Below are positions 1-7,896 of a stretch of DNA of 18,926 nt, in pieces. The first letter of the stretch is position 1. The number at the start of each line of letters is the position of its first letter. The stretch is from Rhodospirillales bacterium (GTDB lineage: Bacteria; Pseudomonadota; Alphaproteobacteria; Reyranellales; Reyranellaceae), in the NCBI GenBank assembly GCA_013205335.1, contig JABMNB010000205.1, positions 1-18,926 of the forward strand, written 5' to 3'. Under the pieces are notes generated by a model that did no database searches, had not been told where the DNA came from, and worked only from the letters and a program-made list of their open reading frames with translations. The position numbers and the translations under genes were made by a program.

Positions 1-1392
1 GACGGTGTTGCGCGCACCGTCGTCTATCGCAAGCTGCCCGACCTGCCAGTCTATGTGACGGTGGGGGTTGCCAGCGACTCCGTCCGCGAGGCCTGGATCC
101 ACCGCATGTCGGCGCATCTGCTGTTCGGCCTTCCGGCCACGCTGGCGTTGTTCGCCCTGGCGCTGGTCGCCTCGCGCCGTGCGGCGAGTCAGGGAGAAGC
201 GCTCGAACGGCTGCGCGAGGAACAGATCCGGCGTGCGGCCGTGGAGGAGAGCCTGCGCCAGTCGCAGAAAATGACCGCGGTCGGCCAGCTGACGGCCGGC
301 ATCGCCCACGATTTCAACAACCTGCTCACCGGCATCGGAGGCGCGATCGATTTGGTTGGCCGCCGCCTGCCGCAGCCGACGCCCGAGATCGTGCGCTTCC
401 TCGATCTCGCCCGGACCGGCGTGGCGCGTGCCGCGACGCTCACCCAGCGGCTGCTGGCGTTCTCGCGCCAGCAGCCGCTGCAGATCGAGGCGGTCGACGC
501 CAACCGGCTGGTTACCGGCATGTCGGAGCTGCTGCGCCGCACCTTGGGAGAAACCGTACAGATCGAGACGGTGCTGAGCGGGGGCCTGTGGCGCGCCACC
601 GCCGATTCGGCGCAGCTCGAGGCAGCGGTTCTCAATCTGGCGATCAACGCGCGCGATGCGATGCCGGGCGGCGGAACGCTGACGATCGAAACGGCCAATG
701 CCCGTCTCGACGATGCCTATGCCGCAGCCAACGCCGAGGTCACGCCCGGCCAGTTCGTGATGATCGCTGTCTCCGACACCGGCACCGGCATGGACCAGCA
801 GACGATCGCCCGGGCCTTCGAGCCGTTTTTCACCACCAAGGAGCGCGGCCAGGGCACGGGGCTCGGCCTCAGCATGAGCTACGGCTACATCAAGCAGATC
901 GGCGGCCATCTGAAGATCTACAGCGAACTCGGACAGGGCTCGACGGTGAAGGTCTATCTGCCGCGCACCCAGGCCGAAGCCGGCACGAGCCCCGAGCTTG
1001 CGGCCATGGTCAGCGTCGCGGCAGGGGCGGGGCCGGTCGTGCTGGTCGTCGAGGACGATCCGGTCGTGCGCGAGTTTGCCGTGGCGGCCTGCCGGGAGTG
1101 CGGCTGCACCGTGCATGAAGCCGGCGACGGCGAGCAGGCGTTGCGCCTGCTGGACAAGCATGGCGATATCCAGATTCTGTTCACCGACGTAGGTCTGCCC
1201 GGCGGCATGAACGGCCGTCAGCTCGCCGGGGCGGCGGTGGCGCGGCGGCCCGACCTCAAGGTTCTCTATACGACCGGCTATACGGCCAATGCGATCGTCC
1301 ACCATGGGGTCATCGATGCCGGGGTGAACCTCCTCGGCAAGCCATTCTCGGTGAGCGCGCTGGCGGCCAAGTTCAAGGGCATGGGCTTCTAG
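1..1392 (+). CDS. Hybrid sensor histidine kinase with receiver domain (5' end cut by window)
   Basis: The frame is open from base 1, so the start lies upstream and only the C-terminal ~463 residues are seen. Order: the last strand of a periplasmic sensor of PDC/dCache type (YRKLPDLPVYVTVGV, nt 28-72); a membrane helix (about nt 115-171); a short helical linker; HisKA with phosphoacceptor His at nt 307-309 in GIAHDFNN; an HATPase domain with N-box NLAINARDAMPGGG (about 634-675), DTGTGMD, FEPFFTTK and GTGLGLS; and a receiver domain with acidic pocket EDD (about 1051), phosphoacceptor Asp at 1186-1188 (FTDVGLP) and Lys at 1339-1341 (GKPF). All catalytic residues are present. This class autophosphorylates and passes phosphate to its own receiver. 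No DNA-binding output domain is seen, so a separate partner is likely. The ligand is unknown. The efflux pair begins 27 bp downstream and could be co-transcribed. Confidence 0.93.
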   Translation, partial: DGVARTVVYRKLPDLPVYVTVGVASDSVREAWIHRMSAHLLFGLPATLALFALALVASRRAASQGEALERLREEQIRRAAVEESLRQSQKMTAVGQLTAGIAHDFNNLLTGIGGAIDLVGRRLPQPTPEIVRFLDLARTGVARAATLTQRLLAFSRQQPLQIEAVDANRLVTGMSELLRRTLGETVQIETVLSGGLWRATADSAQLEAAVLNLAINARDAMPGGGTLTIETANARLDDAYAAANAEVTPGQFVMIAVSDTGTGMDQQTIARAFEPFFTTKERGQGTGLGLSMSYGYIKQIGGHLKIYSELGQGSTVKVYLPRTQAEAGTSPELAAMVSVAAGAGPVVLVVEDDPVVREFAVAACRECGCTVHEAGDGEQALRLLDKHGDIQILFTDVGLPGGMNGRQLAGAAVARRPDLKVLYTTGYTANAIVHHGVIDAGVNLLGKPFSVSALAAKFKGMGF

Positions 1393-1419
1393 GGCCGGGC
1401 GCGGTACTTTCTGCATGCG

Positions 1420-2610
1420 ATGCCACCCGACATAACCCAGCCCGGCCAGAAGCCGACCGAGATCGCATCCGGCGAGCCTACTCCCGCCGCGTCGATGGCC
1501 GCTGCGCCGACGCCCGCCGCACCGCCTCCGCGGCCATCCGAGCCAACGGCCGTGGCGACACCTGAACCCGCGCCGCCCGAAGCGCTGCCTGCGTCACGGT
1601 CTGCGGCGGCCGAGCCGCCAGCGAGGCCGGCGCGGGAGACCAGCCGGCTGCATCGCCTGATCACCGTCGGCGGCACGATCCTCGCGTTGTTCATCCTCTA
1701 CGAGGTGTTCACCTCTTTCGTAGCCTTTACCGACGATGCCTATGTCCGCTCCGACCTGGTAGCGGTGGCGCCCCAGGTGACCGGGCAGATCATCGAAGTC
1801 CACGTCGTCGACAATCAGGAAATCAGGATCGGCGATAAGCTGTTCACGATCGATCCGGTGCCCTTCCAGCTCGTGGTCAATCAGTGGAAAGCCCAGATCG
1901 ATCGCGCCGCGGCCCAGCTCAAGGTCGCGCAGGAGGAGCTGGCGCTGGCCCAGGCGGCCTTGCAGGTGTCGACTTCGAGCCACACCTATGCCGTCCAGGA
2001 ACAAAGCCGGTTCTCCGATCTCGCCAAGCGCGAATTCGCGCCGCGCGCCGAACTCGACCGGGCAAATGACGAGCTGCGTCGGTCCCAGGCCGAGATGACG
2101 ATCTCCACGGTCGCGATCGCCAAGGCGCAGACGGACATCGGCGCCCACGAGGCGGCGCTGGAGCTGGCCAAGGCGCAGCTGGCGTCGGCGCAATGGAACC
2201 TCGACCGCACGGTGGTTCGCGCGCCGAACAACGGGCCGATCACCAACCTCACCGTCCGCAAGGGCGACATGGCCACGATCAACATACCGATCATCGGCAT
2301 CGTCGATGCCGATGCCTGGCGTATCATGGCCAACTACAAGCAATACTATGTCCGCGACTTCAAGATCGGCGACACCGCCTGGGTCTGGCTCGACAGCGCG
2401 CCATGGCATTTCCACAAGGCCAGGATCACCGGCATCGCCCGTGGCTTCAGCCGCACCCCTGGCGTCGACAAGCTTCTGCCCTATGTCGCGCCGACGACGG
2501 ACTGGATCCGCCTGCAGCGGCGCATCCCGGTGACGATCGTGCTCGAGGACCTGCCGCCGGGCTTCAAGCTCTACATGGGCGCCGACGCACGCACCGTCAT
2601 CTTCCCGTGA
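1420..2610 (+). CDS. HlyD/EmrA-family membrane fusion protein of an efflux pump
   Basis: 396 residues. A Pro/Ala/Glu-rich cytoplasmic tail (residues ~1-75) precedes one membrane helix (~80-101). A lipoyl-like half follows (DDAYVRSDLVAVAPQVTGQI, ~105-124, to about 150), then a long Ala/Gln/Glu-rich coiled-coil hairpin (~150-265). The second lipoyl half (RTVVRAPNNGPITNLTVRKG) and beta-barrel region come last. This is the usual plan of EmrA/AaeA-type adaptors bridging an inner-membrane pump to the outer membrane. The next gene is a FUSC-type protein overlapping by GTGA, which matches AaeA-AaeB pairs exporting aromatic acids or similar compounds. No outer-membrane factor is nearby. The ATG at 1420 is the first in frame after the kinase gene. 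Met26 (nt 1495) is an alternative start that would shorten the low-complexity tail. The substrate is not deducible. Confidence 0.9.
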   Translation: MPPDITQPGQKPTEIASGEPTPAASMAAAPTPAAPPPRPSEPTAVATPEPAPPEALPASRSAAAEPPARPARETSRLHRLITVGGTILALFILYEVFTSFVAFTDDAYVRSDLVAVAPQVTGQIIEVHVVDNQEIRIGDKLFTIDPVPFQLVVNQWKAQIDRAAAQLKVAQEELALAQAALQVSTSSHTYAVQEQSRFSDLAKREFAPRAELDRANDELRRSQAEMTISTVAIAKAQTDIGAHEAALELAKAQLASAQWNLDRTVVRAPNNGPITNLTVRKGDMATINIPIIGIVDADAWRIMANYKQYYVRDFKIGDTAWVWLDSAPWHFHKARITGIARGFSRTPGVDKLLPYVAPTTDWIRLQRRIPVTIVLEDLPPGFKLYMGADARTVIFP

Positions 2611-3758
2611 GAAGCGGTTCGGGGATCGGGCACTATGGCCGGGCGGTCGTCGAGGATGTCCGGGAAGGCGCACGCCTTTTCGACCGGACGCTGACCGGAT
2701 TCTGGCGCGAGCTGACCGACATGGGCAGCCGGCCGGCACAGTCCCGCATGGGCGCCGTCGCGGCGGTCTCGGTAATGCTTGCCACCAGCGTGTCGTTGCT
2801 GATGCAGCTCGATGCGCCATGGTGGGCGGCAATCAGCGGCTACATGTCCCTGATGTCGACCGGTGCGGGCTCGGTGCGGCGCGGCGTGCTGCGGCTCAGC
2901 GGCACCATCGTGGGTGCCGCGCTCGGATTCGTCATGGCGCGCTGGCTGCCCTACGACCAGGTTGCGCTGTGCCTGTTCCTGGGCTGCGCGACCATGGCCG
3001 GAGTCATCGCCATGCAGGTAAGCCCGCACGGGCTGGCCTGGCTCTTCATGGCGATCACTTCCAGCCTCGTGCTGCTGATGAGCCTGAACGATCCGACCCT
3101 GGCGTTCAAGATCGCCTGCGACCGCGCGCTCGACGTGGCGGTCGGCGTGTCGTGCGCCATGGTGACGGCCAACGTCCTGCAGGACTGGCACGCCGATCCG
3201 CCGCCTACGGTGCCGGGCTGGCGGCACCTGTTGGGTGCGCAATGGCCGTCGGTGCTGCACGGGGTTCGCGCCGCCGTCTCCGTGGTGACGGTGCTGATCA
3301 TCTGGGTGATGGTCGACCTGCCGGACGTCGGTGAAATGGCGATCACGATCGCCGTCGTGATGGCCGCGCCCCTGATCGCCGACGGCGGCACCACGACCCG
3401 CCACCTCGTGGCGGAAAAGTCGTTCCATCGCTTCATGGGCTGCCTGCTGGGGGGCATCGTCGCGCTGGCCTGCCTTGCGCTGCAGATCGAATCTTTCTTC
3501 TGGTGGCTGGCCATGATCGGCGGCGTCGTGTGGGTCGGCATGCATATCCAGATGGGGCGGCATGGTATCGCCTATGTCGGCACGCAGTTCGCGTTCGTCT
3601 TCATCGTCACGATGGTGCAGGGCCTGGCGCCTCCGGACAGCATCATGCCGGGGGTCGACCGCTTCGCAGGGATCACCGGCGGCCTCGGCATCCTTATGAT
3701 CGTGTCGCTGCTGCTGTGGCCGAGCGACACGGAACTCACGAAGGAACTGCGCACCTGA
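2607..3758 (+). CDS. FUSC-family inner-membrane protein, AaeB-like efflux component
   Basis: 383 residues. It starts at GTG 2607, whose GTGA overlaps the stop of the membrane fusion protein gene. No in-frame ATG occurs before nt 2719, so the coupled GTG is preferred. The protein shows two hydrophobic blocks (about residues 48-190 and 225-375), each with several helices, e.g. MGAVAAVSVMLATSVSLLMQ and ISGYMSLMSTGAGSVRRGVL. The pattern WWAAISGYMSL..G.S.RRGVLRLSGTIVGAALG is typical of FUSC proteins, and the second block repeats it (RFMGCLLGGIVALA). It is shorter than AaeB/YccS (~650-720 residues) because the large soluble domains are missing. By family and context it should be the inner-membrane part of a fusaric-acid/aromatic-acid type efflux system. 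The DUF1656 partner (AaeX) often found with such pairs is absent here. Confidence 0.87.
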   Translation: MRSGSGIGHYGRAVVEDVREGARLFDRTLTGFWRELTDMGSRPAQSRMGAVAAVSVMLATSVSLLMQLDAPWWAAISGYMSLMSTGAGSVRRGVLRLSGTIVGAALGFVMARWLPYDQVALCLFLGCATMAGVIAMQVSPHGLAWLFMAITSSLVLLMSLNDPTLAFKIACDRALDVAVGVSCAMVTANVLQDWHADPPPTVPGWRHLLGAQWPSVLHGVRAAVSVVTVLIIWVMVDLPDVGEMAITIAVVMAAPLIADGGTTTRHLVAEKSFHRFMGCLLGGIVALACLALQIESFFWWLAMIGGVVWVGMHIQMGRHGIAYVGTQFAFVFIVTMVQGLAPPDSIMPGVDRFAGITGGLGILMIVSLLLWPSDTELTKELRT

Positions 3759-3866
3759 CGTGTGGCGCGGTCAATGCCATCCTCCGGGGCGACCCATGCG
3801 CTGCGGGCGCCCGCTTAGTCCGTGCCTGCACTTGTTGGACGGCGCCAGCACGGTAAGTTGCCGCCA

Positions 3867-4766
3867 ATGAGTGCCAAAGCGCCCCCGCCGACCGATCGGA
3901 TTCTGCGGGCCATTCTCTCGATCATATTCTCGGTCCTGTGCTTCTCCGTCCTGAACGCCATGTCCAAGACGCTGAGCCAGACCTATCCGGTCATCGAGGT
4001 GATCTGGGGTCGCTATGTCTTCGCCTTCGTCTTCATGTTGGCGATCTTCCTGCCTCGGGCCGGTATGGCGCTGTTCCGATGGCACAATGTGCCGAGCCAG
4101 ATCGTGCGCGGCCTGCTGCTGTTCCTGTCGTCGTACCTCTACTTCCACGGCATCGTCGACATGCCGCTGGCGTCGGCGGCCTCGATTTCACTCACCAGCC
4201 CGCTGATCGTCACGGCGCTGTCGTCGAAGTTCCTCGGCGAGCCGGTAGGTCCAAAGCGCTGGGCAGCCGTCGTGGTGGGCTTCGTCGGGGCCCTCATCGT
4301 AGTGCGGCCGGGCTCGGCACACTTCGAGTGGCATTCGCTGTGGATCGTCGGCAGCACGATTGCGAGCTCGCTCTACCAGCTCTTCTCGAGGCGCTACGGC
4401 CAGGCCGAGCGGCCCGATGCCTCGGCAACCATGGCAACCATCGTGGGCACCGCGGTGGCCCTGCCGCTGCTGCCGTTCGAATGGGTGACGCCCACCTTCG
4501 GCTGGCACTGGGTGCTGTTCGTCGGCATGGGCATCATGGCGGGTGTCGGCCACTATTTCCTGACCATCGCCTATAGCCAGGCGCCGGCCGCCGTCGTGGC
4601 GCCCTTCAATTACGTGCAGCTGCTCGGCGCCGCACTACTGGGCTATCTCGTGTTCGGCGACTTTCCCGACGTCTGGACCTGGGTCGGCGCGGGCGTGATC
4701 ATCTGCTCGGGCCTCTATCTCGGGCACATCGAACGCCAACGACATCGGGCGCTGATCAAAAAATAG
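3867..4766 (+). CDS. EamA/DMT-superfamily transporter
   Basis: 299 residues, about ten predicted membrane helices arranged as two EamA repeats (residues ~12-140 and ~150-285). Characteristic segments are VIWGRYVFAFVFML, SSYLYFHGIVDMPLASAASI, SLTSPLIVTALSSKFLGEPV, GFVGALIVVRPG and, in the second half, VVAPFNYVQLLGAALLGYLVFGD. The family exports metabolites, amino acids or nucleosides, and the substrate cannot be told from sequence. Two starts are possible: GTG 3822 and ATG 3867. ATG 3867 is chosen because the extra 15 residues (PALVGRRQHGKLPP...) look non-native and the helix-rich family core starts just after it. The ribosome-binding site is weak in either case. It lies 108 bp after the FUSC gene, so co-transcription is uncertain. 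The gene ends 76 bp before the sigma-54 promoter of the next operon. Confidence 0.87.
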   Translation: MSAKAPPPTDRILRAILSIIFSVLCFSVLNAMSKTLSQTYPVIEVIWGRYVFAFVFMLAIFLPRAGMALFRWHNVPSQIVRGLLLFLSSYLYFHGIVDMPLASAASISLTSPLIVTALSSKFLGEPVGPKRWAAVVVGFVGALIVVRPGSAHFEWHSLWIVGSTIASSLYQLFSRRYGQAERPDASATMATIVGTAVALPLLPFEWVTPTFGWHWVLFVGMGIMAGVGHYFLTIAYSQAPAAVVAPFNYVQLLGAALLGYLVFGDFPDVWTWVGAGVIICSGLYLGHIERQRHRALIKK

Positions 4767-4775
4767 CGCACGTGA

Positions 4776-4795
4776 TCAGGAATTGACCTGAGGTC
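4776..4795. promoter_or_regulatory. Candidate activator/regulator binding site (overlapping dyads)
   Basis: Two small inverted repeats share bases here: TCAGG-N6-CCTGA (4776-4791) and GACCT-G-AGGTC (4785-4795). They lie about 50-70 bp upstream of the -24 element, close to where enhancer-binding proteins of sigma-54 promoters bind. They do not match the NtrC consensus (TGCACC-N5-GGTGCA). The role is inferred from position and symmetry only, and arms of five bases can arise by chance. Confidence 0.3.
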
Positions 4796-4842
4796 GCGCC
4801 GCCGCGCGGCCAATACATGCCGTCGCTGCTGCGTTTGCGCGC

Positions 4843-4858
4843 TGGCACATCCCTTGCT
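4843..4858 (+). promoter_or_regulatory. Sigma-54 (RpoN) -24/-12 promoter
   Basis: TGGCAC at 4843-4848, five bases, then TTGCT at 4854-4858. The invariant GG (4844-4845) and GC (4856-4857) are separated by exactly 10 bases, matching the RpoN consensus TGGCAC-N5-TTGCW. The expected transcription start is near 4868-4870, about 160 bases before the ATG of the binding-protein gene. It faces the ABC importer/amidohydrolase operon and sits in the only long gap on that side. Transcription would need an enhancer-binding ATPase activator, whose gene is not in this window. Confidence 0.8.
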
Positions 4859-4874
4859 TCAAATTCAACAGCGC

Positions 4875-4896
4875 AGAATCGCGCTAGCGCGATTCT
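4875..4896. repeat. Perfect 22-bp palindrome in the operon leader
   Basis: AGAATCGCGCT is followed directly by its exact reverse complement. It lies just after the expected sigma-54 start site (about +6 to +28), so it could be a dimeric repressor operator. As RNA it would form a 9-bp hairpin with a 4-base loop, followed by the pyrimidine-rich TCTCGG. An 11-base direct copy of part of it, CGCAGAATCGC, is at 4872-4882 and again at 4965-4975. Confidence 0.65.
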
Positions 4897-4907
4897 TCTC
4901 GGTTGGC

Positions 4908-4948
4908 GTGCCGGCACCTTTGAGGACGGTCGCGCCGAGTTGCGACCG
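4908..4948 (+). other. Leader hairpins between promoter and first gene
   Basis: GTGCCGGCAC (4908-4917) is a perfect 10-base palindrome. CGGTCGC (4927-4933) and GCGACCG (4942-4948) can pair as a 7-bp stem with an 8-base loop. Together with the 22-bp palindrome they give the ~160-base untranslated leader several possible structures. There is no match to a riboswitch class I can recognise, and no leader peptide is convincing. Confidence 0.35.
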
Positions 4949-5027
4949 ACAAGGAGTTGTCAGTCGCAGAATCGCCAGTACCCAGCAGTCCCAATTCAAC
5001 ATTCCACGCTGCCCGAGGAGGCTCCCC

Positions 5028-6110
5028 ATGTGTGATCGCGTCGGCTGTATGCATTTCCCAGAATTGTCCGCAATGAACTTCGCCGGGACGGTCGCTCCGT
5101 CGCGCCGGAGCTTCCTCAAAGGCGCCGCGGCGGTCAGCACCATCACCATGGCCGCCGGCCCCGGTATGCTGATGGGCGGGCCGGCCCATGCCGCGCCGGG
5201 AATAAAATCGACCCACGGCAGCGGCTTCTGCAACCTCAACCTCTTCCTCGCGCACTCGCGGCAGTACGCCAAGGCGGCGGGCACCGAGCTGATCTTCATC
5301 AACACGCCGACCTCGGCCGAGATGGTGACGTTCCTCGGCATGGGCCAGGTCGACATCGGCCTGATGCCCTATACCAGTTTCATGGCGCTCCATGACAAGG
5401 GCGCACCCGTCAAGATCGTGGCGGGCGGCGGCGTCGAAGGCTGTGCCATCGTGGCGAGGCCCGGCCTCGACACACCGGAAAAGCTCAAGGGCAAGACGCT
5501 CGGCACCTTCCAGATGGATACGCTGGAAGTCATGCCCTACGACTACCTGAAGAAGCACAAGATCGCGTTCAAGGACGTCAAGGTCCGTTACATGGGCAAC
5601 ACGCCCGAAGCGGTCGAGGCCTTCAAGGCCGGTGCCATCGACTGGATCTGCACGATCGAACCCTACGCCTCAGCGCTCGTGGCCGACGTCAAGGGTGCGG
5701 TCATGCTGACCGACGGCGTCGATCTCTACGGCAAGGGCTACACCGATTGCGTGCTGGCGGCGCGGTCGAGCCTGATCAAGGACAACCCCGAAGGGCTGAA
5801 GGCGATCATCAAGAGCATGATGCAGGCCCAGTACGACGCCGAGACCCAGACCGAAGCGGTGCTGAAGGAGCTGGTCGGCAAGTACTACAAGACATCGATG
5901 GACAACGCGAAGATCGCCCAGGGCAAGCAGCCCGCGGTGGTCGACGCGCGCAGCCAGACCGACTTCATCCTGCAGCGCACCGACACCGTCATGGAGATGG
6001 GCTACATCAAGAAGAAGCCCGGCCGCGACGCCATCGACTGGACCATGCTCGAGGCGGTGATCAAGGAGAATCCCGACCTCTACGGCAAGCTCAAGTACAA
6101 GTCTGCCTGA
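5028..6110 (+). CDS. ABC transporter substrate-binding protein, NMT1/THI5-SsuA-like, Tat-exported
   Basis: 360 residues. ATG 5028 is preceded by a perfect AGGAGG (5016-5021) six bases away, which decides the start over Met8 and Met16. The N-terminus has a twin-arginine motif SRRSFLK (Arg26-Arg27) and a hydrophobic stretch ending AHA, with likely cleavage after residue 55, so it is folded before export to the periplasm. The mature part has the layout of the nitrate/sulfonate/taurine/pyrimidine binding family: an N-lobe with TPTSAEMVTFLGMGQVDIGL, GAPVKIVAGGG and LKGKTLGTFQ, then AVEAFKAGAIDWICTIEPYA. It captures the substrate for the adjacent permease and ATPase. The pairing with an amidohydrolase suggests an amide- or amino-bearing small molecule or N-heterocycle (inference). 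The stop overlaps the permease ATG by one base (TGATG). Confidence 0.9.
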   Translation: MCDRVGCMHFPELSAMNFAGTVAPSRRSFLKGAAAVSTITMAAGPGMLMGGPAHAAPGIKSTHGSGFCNLNLFLAHSRQYAKAAGTELIFINTPTSAEMVTFLGMGQVDIGLMPYTSFMALHDKGAPVKIVAGGGVEGCAIVARPGLDTPEKLKGKTLGTFQMDTLEVMPYDYLKKHKIAFKDVKVRYMGNTPEAVEAFKAGAIDWICTIEPYASALVADVKGAVMLTDGVDLYGKGYTDCVLAARSSLIKDNPEGLKAIIKSMMQAQYDAETQTEAVLKELVGKYYKTSMDNAKIAQGKQPAVVDARSQTDFILQRTDTVMEMGYIKKKPGRDAIDWTMLEAVIKENPDLYGKLKYKSA

Positions 6111-7042
6111 TGGCTGTCGTCACTCGCGACAGCGAACCGGGCGCCGCCGCCGGAGCATCCCGCCCGGCGGCGGCATCGCGCCTGCTGGCCTCGATGGCGG
6201 GGCTCGACTGGCTGGCCAAGATCTGGTGGGCCTTCCTCTCGATCAGTTTGTTCGCAGGGCTGTGGGAACTGTGCTGGGCGATGGGCTGGGCGGACGAGAA
6301 GCTGTTGCCGCCACCGCACATTTTCCTCAGCAACATCGCCGAGCAGGGGAGGTACTTCAACACGGCCACGCGCTGGCAGGTCGGCCAGTCGATGACCGAG
6401 GGCCCGTCGGCCTTCGAATCGGTGCTGATCACCGGAGCCGCCACGACGGGCCGCGTGTTCGCAGGTCTCGTGATTGCCTCGGTACTGGCGATCGCGGTCG
6501 GCGTGCTGGTCCGCTACTACCGGTTCTTCGACCGGCTGGTGCTGCCCACCATCACCCTGCTGTCGCCGGTATCGCCGATCGCCTGGCTGCCGGTCGCGAT
6601 CTTCCTGTTCGGCATCGGCAATGCACCCGCCATCTTCATGGTGGTGGTGGCGCTGTTCTTTCACATGGTGCTGGCGACGATCAACCAGATCGACACGGTC
6701 AACACCAACCTGATCAACGTGGCGCGCACCATGGGCGCCTCCAAGGCGCAGATTTACGGGCGCGTCATCGTTCCGGCCATCCTGCCCGGCATGCTTCAGG
6801 TGCTGCGCATGAACCTGTTCGGTGCCTGGATGGTCGTGCTGGTCGCCGAGTCGACAGGCGTCGGTTACGGCATGGGCCAGGTGATCATGCTGGCGCGCAA
6901 CACCTTCAACCCGTCCCTGGTGTTCTTCACCATCGCCGTGATCGGCGTGCTGGGCTTCACCTTCGACTGGCTGCTGCGGCTGGCGCAGCGTCGCATCCTG
7001 TACTGGCTGCCCGATACCGCGGAGAGATTGCGTGTCCTCTGA
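6110..7042 (+). CDS. ABC transporter permease, SsuC/TauC-like
   Basis: 310 residues. The ATG shares its A with the stop of the binding-protein gene, a sign of translational coupling. About six membrane helices are visible: WWAFLSISLFAGLWELCWAM (~40-60), VFAGLVIASVLAIAVGVLV, TLLSPVSPIAWLPVAIFLFG, FMVVVALFFHMVLATI, LFGAWMVVLVAEST and LVFFTIAVIGVLGFTF. The cytoplasmic EAA-type loop is present in the form NVARTMGASKAQIYGRVIVP, the contact point for the ATPase. It forms the inner-membrane channel of the importer. The region between the first and second helices is longer than in SsuC (roughly residues 60-105), including a stretch MTEGPSAFESVLITGAATTG. The next gene, the ATPase, starts 11 bases before this stop. 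Confidence 0.92.
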   Translation: MAVVTRDSEPGAAAGASRPAAASRLLASMAGLDWLAKIWWAFLSISLFAGLWELCWAMGWADEKLLPPPHIFLSNIAEQGRYFNTATRWQVGQSMTEGPSAFESVLITGAATTGRVFAGLVIASVLAIAVGVLVRYYRFFDRLVLPTITLLSPVSPIAWLPVAIFLFGIGNAPAIFMVVVALFFHMVLATINQIDTVNTNLINVARTMGASKAQIYGRVIVPAILPGMLQVLRMNLFGAWMVVLVAESTGVGYGMGQVIMLARNTFNPSLVFFTIAVIGVLGFTFDWLLRLAQRRILYWLPDTAERLRVL

Positions 7043-7859
7043 AGACGCCCCTCATTTCTCCTCCAGGGACGCGGTCGTGTGCCGCGGCGTCGGCAAGACC
7101 TGGGCGGCCGGCACCAAACGGGCGCACGAGGCGTTGACCGACATCGACCTCGACATCAAGCCTGGGGAGTTCGTGGTCTTTCTCGGCCCCTCGGGCTGCG
7201 GCAAGAGCACCCTGCTGTATCTGATCGCGGGTCTGGAGGATGCGACGAAGGGCAGGGTCTGGTCGTTCGGCGACCTGGTTGAGACGCCCTCGCCGCAACG
7301 CAGCCTGATCTTCCAGGAGACATCGCTCTTCCCGTGGCTGACGGTCTGGGAAAACGTGAGCTTCGGCCTGTCGATCCGCGGCGCCGGCAAGGAGGAGCGC
7401 CGGACCGTCGCGGCGGAGGCCCTGCAGCGTGTCGGCCTGAAGGCCGCGATGGACAAGCGGCCGGACGAGTTGTCGGGCGGCATGCGCCAGCGCGTCGCCG
7501 TGGCCCGCGCGCTCGCCATGCGACCCAAGGTGCTGCTGATGGACGAGCCCTTCGCGGCACTCGACGTCCAGACGCGCGCCCGCATGCAGGACTTCCTGCT
7601 CGACGTGTGGCGCGATTCGGGCGCCTCGGTGCTGTTCGTCACGCACCATATCGACGAGGCGGTGGCGTTGGCCGACCGGGTCGTCGTCTTCACGTCGCGG
7701 CCCGGCCGCATCAAGACGATCGTGCCGATCGACATGCCACGCCCGCGCAATCTCTTCTCGCGCGAGGCGGAGAATCTCCGCATCAAGCTCACCGACCTGC
7801 TGCGCGACGAGGTCGACCGCGCCTTCGCCGAGCAGGAAGCTTTCGCCGTTCCCGCCTGA
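7032..7859 (+). CDS. ABC transporter ATP-binding protein, SsuB/TauB-like
   Basis: 275 residues. It begins with GTG 7032 inside the permease gene, with GGAGAGA (7021-7027) upstream. All ATPase motifs are intact: Walker A GPSGCGKST (52-60), Q-loop in FQETSLFPWLTV, signature LSGGMRQR (147-154), Walker B LLMDEPFAALD (Asp171, Glu172) and H-loop His205 in VTHHIDEA. Family resemblance is to the nitrate/sulfonate/taurine group. The tail (SREAENLRIKLTDLLRDEV) is the usual short C-terminal helix region. It energises import through the upstream permease. The next gene follows after 37 bases with its own ribosome-binding site, so it is very probably in the same transcript. Confidence 0.95.
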   Translation: MSSEDAPHFSSRDAVVCRGVGKTWAAGTKRAHEALTDIDLDIKPGEFVVFLGPSGCGKSTLLYLIAGLEDATKGRVWSFGDLVETPSPQRSLIFQETSLFPWLTVWENVSFGLSIRGAGKEERRTVAAEALQRVGLKAAMDKRPDELSGGMRQRVAVARALAMRPKVLLMDEPFAALDVQTRARMQDFLLDVWRDSGASVLFVTHHIDEAVALADRVVVFTSRPGRIKTIVPIDMPRPRNLFSREAENLRIKLTDLLRDEVDRAFAEQEAFAVPA

Positions 7860-7896
7860 CATCCATCATCACCGACCCCCCAAGGAGAAGCCGACC

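Noticed and set aside
1594..2832. 412-codon open frame on the minus strand opposite the fusion-protein gene
   Set aside because: Arg/Gly/Asp/His-rich composition without domain motifs; opposite strand encodes a clear HlyD-type protein. Typical antisense shadow in high-G+C DNA.
3803..3814. GCGGGCGCCCGC palindrome between the FUSC and EamA genes as a terminator
   Set aside because: No loop room for a long stem and no T run; such palindromes are common in G+C-rich DNA.
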